NCBI GenBank assembly: GCA_005223085.1
Contig: NJBP01000075.1
Location: 1 to 7,803, forward strand
Length of the DNA: 7,803 nt
Direction: 5' to 3'
DNA from: Candidatus Aerophobetes bacterium Ae_b3b
GTDB taxonomy: Bacteria; Aerophobota; Aerophobia; Aerophobales; AE-B3A
Shown: piece after piece, positions 1 to 5,076 of the stretch
How positions within the stretch are numbered: the stretch's first letter is position 1
Layout: each line of letters begins with the position of its first letter
The notes under the pieces: generated by a model
What the model saw: only the letters and a program-made list of their open reading frames with translations
What the model was told of the DNA's origin: nothing
The model's database searches: none
Translations under genes and position numbers: made by a program

Positions 1-549
1 ATGGGGACTGTTCCTCGCCACAAGTTCGTCTCAGAAGATCTTATAAACTCTGCTTATGAGGATAGACCTTTACCCATTGGCTTGGGGCAGACCATTTCTC
101 AGCCTTACATCGTGGCTCTGATGACGCAGCTTTTAGGTCTTGGTGAAAAAGATAAGGTCTTAGAGGTGGGCACTGGCTCGGGTTACCAGGCGGCTATTCT
201 TTCCGGAATTGTTGAGGAGGTTTACACTATAGAAATATTTGAAGAATTGGGAAAAATGGCGGGGAAAAGATTAAGAGATCTGGGTTACCACAATGTGAAG
301 GTTAAGGTGGCTGATGGATATTATGGCTGGCCAGAGGAAGCTCCCTTTGATGCAATCATTGTTACCTGTGCTGCCACTCATATTCCCCCTCCCTTGATTA
401 AGCAGTTAAAAGACGGAGGAACAATGTGCATACCGGTAGGTAGTGTTTTCTGGACTCAAAACTTGATGCTGGTGAAAAAGAAGGACGGTGAAATTACCGC
501 CAGAAGTGTCCTTCCGGTAAGATTTGTTCCCCTGTTGGGAAAGCACTAG
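1..549 (+). CDS. pcm: protein-L-isoaspartate O-methyltransferase, 5'-truncated by window edge
   Basis: Methylates the alpha-carboxyl of L-isoaspartyl residues in damaged proteins using S-adenosylmethionine, starting their repair in the cytoplasm. The 182 visible residues open with VPRHKFV, which in Pcm proteins normally follows about 30 N-terminal residues, so the ATG at position 1 is probably internal (the preceding family motif ends in ..EAM..VPRH) and the true start lies upstream. Family marks in order: the substrate loop IGLGQTISQPYIVA (residues 26-39), the SAM motif I VLEVGTGSGYQAA (residues 53-65), the acidic motif YTIEI near residue 75-79, and the C-terminal VPVRFVPL-type ending (here LPVRFVPLLG). 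The stop is 1 bp before the next gene's GTG, suggesting translational coupling. Identity is seen directly; the repair role is family knowledge. Confidence 0.95.
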   Translation: MGTVPRHKFVSEDLINSAYEDRPLPIGLGQTISQPYIVALMTQLLGLGEKDKVLEVGTGSGYQAAILSGIVEEVYTIEIFEELGKMAGKRLRDLGYHNVKVKVADGYYGWPEEAPFDAIIVTCAATHIPPPLIKQLKDGGTMCIPVGSVFWTQNLMLVKKKDGEITARSVLPVRFVPLLGKH

Positions 550-550
550 A

Positions 551-3064
551 GTGGCCCTCTTTTTTTCTATCTTCCTGATTTCCTTCTCCATCCTTTCCTA
601 TGAAATCCTCTTGATGAGGATCTTTTCTATAACGAGCTGGTCGCACTTTGCTTATATGATCATAAGTGTTGCTCTCCTTGGTTTCGGTGGTAGCGGAACC
701 TTTATCTCCCTGTTTCAGAATAAATTAAAAAAATATTTTTATCCTTCTTTTACCATTTCTATAACGAGCTGGTCGCACTTTGCTTATATGATCATTAGTC
801 TTGCCCTCCTCGGTTTCGGTGGTAGCGGAACCTTTATCTCCCTGTTTCAGAATAAATTAAAAAAATATTTTTATCCTTCTTTTACCATCCTCTCCTTTTC
901 CTTCTCCATTTCCCTTTTCCTTTGTTTTGTCCTTTCTCAACGAATTCCCTTTGACCCTTTTCTCATCGTCTGGTATCGGCGCCAGTATCTTTATCTATTG
1001 GAATATTATCTGGTTCTTTTCGTTCCCTTTTTCTTAGGAGCAAGTTGCATTGGACTCATGTTTGCTAAATTTCCCCAGAAGATCAGTAGAGTTTACTTCT
1101 ATAATCTTTTGGGATCAGGAGGGGGCGCTTTAGGAGCGATTCTTTTTCTCTATGTTTTTACTCCTCTTCGGGTACTGGTGCTCATAACTTCAATTGCCTT
1201 CCTGGCCGCTCTAATTTCCTCATCTTATCTGGCCAGAAGGGTTTTAATTGGCCTTGTTTTCGCGTCCTTTGCCCTGATCTTTCTTTTTTTTCTCTTTCCC
1301 CCGAAACTTATGATTTCTCAATACAAAGGCTTAAGTACCGCCTTAAATCTTCCCCAGGCAAAAGTTTTAAACGAGGTCTCATCCCCTCTAGGCCTTATTG
1401 ACGTTGTCAGTAGTCCAGCTATAAGGCATGCCCCTGGCCTTAGCCTCAATTTTGAAGGCACCATTCCTCCCCAATTGGGTATTTTTATAGATGCCGACTC
1501 CATGTCTGCTATTACTGATTTTGGGGGTAGGCTCTCCAATCTAAGATTTCTAGATTATACCACCTCAAGTTTGCCCTACCATCTTCTTCGCCTACCCAGA
1601 GTACTGGTTTTAGGAGCTGGAGGGGGCTCAGAGGTTCTCACCGCCCTCTATCACCGAGCCTCATCGATCGAGGCCTTGGAAATTAACCCCCAGGTGATAA
1701 GTCTGGTACAGACTGAACACGGCGATTTTTCCAATCAGCTCTATTCCCTTCCCCAGGTGAGACCGGTAGTAGCTGAGGGACGTGGGTTTATTCAGTCCAG
1801 CGAGAAAAAATATGATCTAATTCAGATTGCCCTTTTAGACTCCTTTAGTGCTTCCTCAGCCGGGGTTTACGCCTTATCGGAAACCTATCTTTATACTCTC
1901 GAAGCTATAAAGGAGTACATAAGGCACCTTACCCCTGAGGGCATTCTCTCCATTACCAGATGGTTGAAGATGCCTCCCCGGGATGGAATTAAGATATTTG
2001 CTACCGCAGTAGAGGCTCTAGAAGATCTGGGGGTGAAAGATCCTTCCTCTCATCTCGTCTTTATAAGAAGCTGGGCTACCTCCACTTTGCTGATCAAACG
2101 ATCTTTTTTTTCTTCCTCCGAGATAATGGCAGCCAAGGAATTTTCCCGAATGAGACTATTTGATCTTATCTGGTATCCAGGCATAAAGTCAGGAGAGGCG
2201 AATCGCTACAACACTTTACCCCAGGCTTATTATTATGATGCAAGTAGAAAAATTCTTTCCCCAGAAAGAGAAAAGTTTTATCAAAATTATCTATTCTATA
2301 TAAGGCCGGCTACCGATAATTCTCCCTATTTCTTTCACTTTTTTAGGTGGAAGTCACTGCCCCACCTTCTTAAAACCATGGGGAGTCAATGGATTCCTTT
2401 TATAGAATGGGGATATATAGTTTTGATGGCCACTTTGTTTCAGGCAGTAGTGGTGAGTATAGTTTTGATTATCCTTCCCTTGTTTGGGCTCAAAAGCTCC
2501 ACCAAGGTGCCAAGGAGTAAACTACCTATTTTTGTCTATTTTCTTTTTCTGGGCTTAGGATACATGTTTGTGGAGATCTCTTTTATCCAAAAATTTACTC
2601 TTTTTTTATCTTATCCTATTTATGCGGTGGCGGTGGTAATATCAGGTTTTCTTTTTTTCTCCGGATGGGGAAGTTATCTAAGTGGACGAATCAGAATAGG
2701 CCGAGCAGGTAGTGTAGCCACTGCCGTGGGAGCAATAATAATTATCTGCCTTATCTATTTGGGGACCCTGGACAGCATTTTTCGAAGGTTCATCTCTTTA
2801 TCGGACCCCATAAAGATAGTGCTTTCCCTTCTCTTTCTTTCCCCTTTAGCTTTTTTTATGGGAATGCCCTTCCCTCTGGGGCTTAGCAGAGTTTCTGTCA
2901 AAAAGCCCTTCCTTGTGCCTTGGGCCTGGGGGGTAAACGGCTGTGCTTCTGTGATCAGCCCTGTCCTGGCCACTGTCCTGGCCACTTCCGCGGGATTTAA
3001 TCTAGTGGTGATAATGGCCCTTTCCCTATATTTCTTGGCGGCCATAATTTCAGTAAGGCTTTAA
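551..3064 (+). CDS. polytopic membrane protein with spermidine-synthase-like (SAM-binding) domain
   Basis: A protein of 837 residues in three parts: hydrophobic helices over about residues 1-250, a soluble Rossmann-type domain over about 330-600, and hydrophobic helices from about 615 to the end. The soluble domain has a motif I VLVLGAGGGSEVL (351-363), an acidic end to strand 2 (E377 in LEIN) and DSFSASSAG from D430, where true spermidine synthases carry a D-x-x-DP type motif. The C-terminal PWAWGVNGCASVISPVLA is typical of membrane-fused spermidine-synthase-like proteins. Their substrate is generally unknown, so polyamine synthesis should not be assumed. I chose GTG 551 because it lies 1 bp after the pcm stop and the protein then begins ALFFSIFLISFSILSYEILL, as relatives do; an in-frame TTG at 524 would add nine uncharacteristic residues. 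Shine-Dalgarno support is weak (GGGA at 537-540). Residues 25-112 are an unusual 44-residue tandem duplication, and the 3' end exists a second time at 3399-3553. Confidence 0.8.
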   Translation: MALFFSIFLISFSILSYEILLMRIFSITSWSHFAYMIISVALLGFGGSGTFISLFQNKLKKYFYPSFTISITSWSHFAYMIISLALLGFGGSGTFISLFQNKLKKYFYPSFTILSFSFSISLFLCFVLSQRIPFDPFLIVWYRRQYLYLLEYYLVLFVPFFLGASCIGLMFAKFPQKISRVYFYNLLGSGGGALGAILFLYVFTPLRVLVLITSIAFLAALISSSYLARRVLIGLVFASFALIFLFFLFPPKLMISQYKGLSTALNLPQAKVLNEVSSPLGLIDVVSSPAIRHAPGLSLNFEGTIPPQLGIFIDADSMSAITDFGGRLSNLRFLDYTTSSLPYHLLRLPRVLVLGAGGGSEVLTALYHRASSIEALEINPQVISLVQTEHGDFSNQLYSLPQVRPVVAEGRGFIQSSEKKYDLIQIALLDSFSASSAGVYALSETYLYTLEAIKEYIRHLTPEGILSITRWLKMPPRDGIKIFATAVEALEDLGVKDPSSHLVFIRSWATSTLLIKRSFFSSSEIMAAKEFSRMRLFDLIWYPGIKSGEANRYNTLPQAYYYDASRKILSPEREKFYQNYLFYIRPATDNSPYFFHFFRWKSLPHLLKTMGSQWIPFIEWGYIVLMATLFQAVVVSIVLIILPLFGLKSSTKVPRSKLPIFVYFLFLGLGYMFVEISFIQKFTLFLSYPIYAVAVVISGFLFFSGWGSYLSGRIRIGRAGSVATAVGAIIIICLIYLGTLDSIFRRFISLSDPIKIVLSLLFLSPLAFFMGMPFPLGLSRVSVKKPFLVPWAWGVNGCASVISPVLATVLATSAGFNLVVIMALSLYFLAAIISVRL
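624..887 (+). repeat. 132-bp in-frame tandem duplication inside the membrane-protein gene
   Basis: Unit 1 is 624-755 and unit 2 is 756-887. They agree at 128 of 132 positions. The four differences all fall within 16 bp (664/796, 668/800, 673/805, 679/811). Three are silent third-codon changes and one gives V to L in IISVALLG versus IISLALLG. Each unit encodes 44 residues that include one predicted membrane helix (around HFAYMIIS..ALLGFGGSG) and a basic NKLKKYFYPSF segment. Relatives that I recall have this segment once. The duplication keeps the frame. Confidence 0.95.
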
Positions 3065-3204
3065 AACTACAGTTGATCAGTGGCTAGTGATCAGGATTCA
3101 ATGATAATTCTTTTTTCCTGCCACCAATCTCTGATTCTTACGAGGAGCGAGAAAGTCACTTGAATTACTCAACCAAGGACCCTCAGACTCAGCATGGTCT
3201 TTGT
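3065..3204. other. unique intergenic stretch without a recognisable feature
   Basis: These 140 bp after the stop of the membrane-protein gene show no ORF, no convincing terminator hairpin and no copy elsewhere in the window. There is a small direct repeat TGATCAG (3074-3080 and 3088-3094). This stretch separates the intact gene from the first promoter cassette and has no counterpart after the duplicated gene end, where a hairpin sits instead. Confidence 0.6.
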
Positions 3205-3300
3205 TTCTTGACTTTCTTTAGAAAAGTTGTTATAGTTTGACCCACATAAGAAACGTAATAGGTGAGATTTTCTAAAACATTACCTATTCAAAAGGTAAAT
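3205..3300 (+). repeat. promoter/leader cassette, copy 1 (96 bp)
   Basis: Identical over all 96 bp to 3585-3680. It starts TTCTTGACTTTC and ends AAAAGGTAAAT. It carries a complete promoter (3208-3236) and an inverted pair AATAGGT (3257-3263) / ACCTATT (3282-3288) in the leader. In this copy the leader runs into a palindromic element and not into an intact gene, so any transcript would start without an evident product. Confidence 0.95.
3208..3236 (+). promoter_or_regulatory. sigma70-type promoter, copy 1
   Basis: The -35 hexamer TTGACT (3208-3213) and -10 hexamer TATAGT (3231-3236) are separated by exactly 17 bp, close to the housekeeping consensus. The sequence equals the promoter at 3588-3616. 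Nothing recognisable is encoded directly downstream, so this copy may be silent, may feed read-through into the gene remnant, or may be a by-product of rearrangement. Confidence 0.6.
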
Positions 3301-3334
3301 GCTCAGTAAACGCCGTGTCACATTGAATTTTCAG
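3295..3334 (+). repeat. 40-bp left flank of REP-like element, copy 1
   Basis: Identical to 4885-4924. It starts GTAAATGCTCAG and ends GAATTTTCAG immediately before the GGTAGCCGCA end of the palindromic element. The first six bases also form the end of the promoter cassette. The repeated flank means either that the mobile unit is larger than its palindromic part or that one copy arose by segmental duplication of the other. Confidence 0.9.
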
Positions 3335-3396
3335 GGTAGCCGCACCCTTCAGGGTGCGCAGGCTAAAGCCTGCGCAGGTTGAAGCCTGCGGCTACC
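3335..3396. repeat. REP/MITE-like palindromic element 1 (62 bp)
   Basis: Bounded by a perfect 10-bp terminal inverted repeat, GGTAGCCGCA (3335-3344) and TGCGGCTACC (3387-3396). The interior is a chain of short hairpins of about 18 nt: CGCACCCT-TC-AGGGTGCG, then CGCAGGCT-AA-AGCCTGCG, then a slightly imperfect third copy near the right end. It encodes no transposase. Elements of this kind are usually moved in trans or spread by recombination; no mobilising gene is present in the window. The right end lies 2 bp from the start of the duplicated gene fragment, so the element marks a rearrangement boundary. Confidence 0.88.
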
Positions 3397-3398
3397 GG

Positions 3399-3553
3399 TC
3401 CTTGTGCCTTGGGCCTGGGGGGTAAACGGCTGTGCTTCTGTGATCAGCCCTGTCCTGGCCACTGTCCTGGCCACTTCTGCGGGATTTAATCTAGTGGTGA
3501 TAATGGCCCTTTCTCTATATTTCTTGGCGGCCATAATTTTCGCTCGCCTTTAA
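3399..3553 (+). pseudogene. second copy of the 3' end of the membrane-protein gene (50 codons plus stop)
   Basis: Positions 3399-3539 match 2910-3050 at 139 of 141 bases. Both differences are silent (TCC to TCT twice). The reading frame remains open from LVPWAWGVNG to a TAA at 3551-3553 in the same place as in the intact gene, but the last codons differ: this copy ends IIFARL, the intact gene IISVRL. There is no start codon or ribosome-binding site; the fragment starts abruptly after the palindromic element. It is a remnant and not a gene in its own right. The silent pattern suggests the fragment descends from a functional allele that had diverged under selection. Confidence 0.9.
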
Positions 3554-3558
3554 AATAT

Positions 3559-3580
3559 GAGGGGTCAAGTCCTGACCCTC
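3559..3580 (+). terminator. hairpin after the gene remnant, possible intrinsic terminator
   Basis: Arm GAGGGGTCA (3559-3567), loop AGTCC and arm TGACCCTC (3573-3580) pair over eight base pairs with one bulged G. The hairpin starts 5 bp after the TAA of the gene remnant and is followed by TTGATTCTT, only a weak T-run. It sits 7 bp upstream of the -35 box of the next promoter. No counterpart follows the intact gene. It may terminate the ancestral transcript; a regulatory role at the promoter is also possible. Confidence 0.5.
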
Positions 3581-3584
3581 TTGA

Positions 3585-3680
3585 TTCTTGACTTTCTTTA
3601 GAAAAGTTGTTATAGTTTGACCCACATAAGAAACGTAATAGGTGAGATTTTCTAAAACATTACCTATTCAAAAGGTAAAT
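3585..3680 (+). repeat. promoter/leader cassette, copy 2 (96 bp)
   Basis: Identical to 3205-3300, offset 380 bp. This copy lies ahead of the aminotransferase gene and is therefore the one with a clear job. The leader inverted pair is at 3637-3643 and 3662-3668 with an 18-nt loop. The cassette is followed by 47 bp of unique leader up to the ATG at 3728. Confidence 0.95.
3588..3616 (+). promoter_or_regulatory. sigma70-type promoter of the aminotransferase/nucleotide-sugar genes
   Basis: TTGACT (3588-3593), a 17-bp spacer and TATAGT (3611-3616) give a near-consensus promoter, with a start expected near 3623 and an untranslated leader of about 105 nt. An interrupted palindrome ACTTTCTTTAGAAAAGT (3591-3607) overlaps the -35 box and spacer and could be an operator; that part is speculation. 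The downstream genes lack another obvious promoter. Confidence 0.7.
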
Positions 3681-3727
3681 TTCAGAAAAACTAGACTGTT
3701 ATTAAGAAACCACGTAAAGGAAAAAAA

Positions 3728-4852
3728 ATGAAGATTCCCTTGCTTGATTTGAAATCTCAGTACCAGACAATCGAAGAAGAAGTTAATAGGGTGGTAGAAG
3801 AGGTTCTGGAAAGTGGACATTACATCCTGGGCCCAAATGTGAAAACCCTGGAAGAGGAAATCGCTGACTATTGCGAAGTTAAGTATGCCATAGGAGTTGC
3901 CTCGGGCACAGATGCCTTAAGGCTGAGCTTATTGAGCTTGGGAGTGGGTGAAGGAGATGAGGTGATAGTTACTCCTTTTACTTTTATTGCCACTGCTGAG
4001 GTGATTACTCAGGTAGGTGCCAGACCCACCTTCGTTGATATCGAGGAAAAAAGTTTTAATCTGGATCCTGCCAAGATAGAAAAGGCCCTAACCCATAGAA
4101 CCAAAGCCATAATCCCAGTTCATCTTTATGGGCAGGCCGTAGATATGGGCAAGATAATGGACACAGCAAAAAAATACGGTTTAAAAGTAATTGAGGACGT
4201 TGCTCAAGCCTTTGGAACAGAGTATCATGGATGGGCTGCTGGCCGCCCAAAAAAGTTGGGCTCCATGGGGGATGTGGGGTGTCTTAGTTTCTTTCCGACC
4301 AAGAATCTGGGAGGATATGGTGATGGAGGAATGGTTCTAACCAATGACCATGAGGTAGCCAGAAGGATAAAAATGCTCAGAGTTCATGGTCTAGACTCAA
4401 ACTGTGGCCATTCTCTACTGGGATATAATAGTCGGCTGGATGAACTGCAAGCGGCAATTCTTAGAGTGAAGCTAAGATGCGTGGATAAATGGACAAGGAC
4501 GCGTCGCCAAAATGCATCTCTTTATGATAAGCTGTTCTCTTCTTCCACAGTCCCGGTGAGAATCCCTTGGGAGGCTCCCTATGCCAGGCATAGTTACTGT
4601 GCTTACACTATTCGGATACCCAAAAGAGACAGGTTAAGGGATTACTTGAAGAAAAAAGGGATTGAAACCAAGATTTATTATCCTCTTCCCCTGCATCTCC
4701 AGAAGGTTTATAGGGATCTCGGCTGCAGTGATCTTGATCTTCCGATGGCGGAAAGAGCCTCCAAGGAAGTTCTCTCTTTACCGATTTATCCAGAGCTACG
4801 CGAAGCGCAGATTGAGTTGGTGGTAAACGAGATTAAAAACTTTTTTTCATAG
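3728..4852 (+). CDS. DegT/DnrJ/EryC1/StrS-family PLP aminotransferase for a keto-sugar nucleotide
   Basis: A 374-residue, full-length, fold-type I aminotransferase that would transfer an amino group, typically from glutamate, to a nucleotide-linked keto-sugar in the cytoplasm. Visible marks are the N-terminal IPLLDLKSQY, the GVASGTDALRLSL cofactor region, VTPFTFIATAEVI, VPVHLYGQ-like IPVHLYGQAVDM, the PLP-ring aspartate D157 in VIEDVAQAFG, and the Schiff-base lysine K192 in FFPTKNLGGYGDGG. The style resembles WbpE-type enzymes, which act on 3-keto uronic acid nucleotides, but the substrate cannot be assigned. Between AQAFGTEY and LGSMGDVG there is a short extra segment (GWAAGRPKK) compared with the usual YKG..KxGSFGD. 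The start is well supported by AAAGGA at 3716-3721, 6 bp before the ATG. It follows a strong promoter and precedes UDP-sugar genes. Confidence 0.92.
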   Translation: MKIPLLDLKSQYQTIEEEVNRVVEEVLESGHYILGPNVKTLEEEIADYCEVKYAIGVASGTDALRLSLLSLGVGEGDEVIVTPFTFIATAEVITQVGARPTFVDIEEKSFNLDPAKIEKALTHRTKAIIPVHLYGQAVDMGKIMDTAKKYGLKVIEDVAQAFGTEYHGWAAGRPKKLGSMGDVGCLSFFPTKNLGGYGDGGMVLTNDHEVARRIKMLRVHGLDSNCGHSLLGYNSRLDELQAAILRVKLRCVDKWTRTRRQNASLYDKLFSSSTVPVRIPWEAPYARHSYCAYTIRIPKRDRLRDYLKKKGIETKIYYPLPLHLQKVYRDLGCSDLDLPMAERASKEVLSLPIYPELREAQIELVVNEIKNFFS

Positions 4853-4884
4853 TATTCAATTTAGCCGTTGACCTCAGGAGAAAA

Positions 4885-4924
4885 GTAAATGCTCAGTAAA
4901 CGCCGTGTCACATTGAATTTTCAG
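4885..4924 (+). repeat. 40-bp left flank of REP-like element, copy 2
   Basis: Identical to 3295-3334. Here it is preceded by AGGAG (4876-4880), eight bases ahead of the ATG at 4889, so it looks like a translation start; the resulting frame is MLSKRRVTLNFQGSRTL and stops at 4940-4942 within the palindromic element. I do not call it a gene. Confidence 0.85.
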
Positions 4925-5026
4925 GGTAGCCGCACCCTTTAGGGTGCGTATAAACACTAGCCGCACCCTTTAGGGTGCGTATAAACGCAGGCTAGGATTT
5001 TGCGCAGGCTGAAGCCTGCGGCTACC
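4925..5026. repeat. REP/MITE-like palindromic element 2 (102 bp)
   Basis: It has the same 10-bp ends as element 1: GGTAGCCGCA (4925-4934) and TGCGGCTACC (5017-5026). It includes two hairpins CGCACCCTTTAGGGTGCG, a spacer GCAGGCTAGGATTT and a final hairpin CGCAGGCTGAAGCCTGCG. It sits in the gap between the aminotransferase and the epimerase, so it would be transcribed in any shared mRNA and could stabilise the upstream part, or dampen read-through. Which of these applies cannot be told from sequence. Confidence 0.88.
4927..4988 (+). repeat. 31-bp tandem repeat, two units, inside element 2
   Basis: Units 4927-4957 and 4958-4988 differ only in the last two bases region (CACT versus CGCA context after TATAAA). 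Each unit carries one CGCACCCT/AGGGTGCG hairpin followed by TATAAAC. The extra unit accounts for much of the length difference from element 1 and shows that the elements grow by duplication of hairpin modules. Confidence 0.85.
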
Positions 5027-5065
5027 GGCGAGTACCAAAAATGACGGGGTTCACTGAATACTTAC

Positions 5066-5069
5066 GGAG
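5066..5069 (+). promoter_or_regulatory. Shine-Dalgarno GGAG deciding the epimerase start
   Basis: GGAG lies 7 bp before GTG 5077, a normal spacing, within GGAGAAAGGA. The alternative ATG at 5041 has only the tail of the palindromic element and AGTACCAAAA ahead of it, with no ribosome-binding site. This favours the GTG. Confidence 0.65.
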
Positions 5070-5076
5070 AAAGGAT

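Noticed and set aside
524-550. TTG at 524 as the start of the membrane-protein gene
   Set aside because: It overlaps pcm by 26 bp, adds nine residues unlike the family's N-terminus and has no good ribosome-binding site; GTG 551 fits better.
2963-2986. 12-bp direct repeat GTCCTGGCCACT twice
   Set aside because: It encodes VLATVLAT in a hydrophobic helix and is kept in the duplicated gene end; a simple coding repeat with no further structure.
2755-3045. Minus-strand open frame of 96 codons and its near-copy at 3349-3534
   Set aside because: Both lie opposite the duplicated membrane-protein gene end; they match only because the sequence is duplicated, and neither resembles a known protein.
3074-3094. 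TGATCAG direct repeat after the membrane-protein stop
   Set aside because: Only two 7-bp copies, not flanked by other structure; could be chance.
4927-4988. Short repeat pair as a possible CRISPR remnant
   Set aside because: The units are directly adjacent with no spacers, are made of perfect hairpins and belong to a REP-like element.
5041-5076. ATG at 5041 as the start of the epimerase
   Set aside because: No Shine-Dalgarno sequence, and the 12 extra residues precede the usual N-terminus; GTG 5077 has GGAG at good spacing. Not fully excluded.
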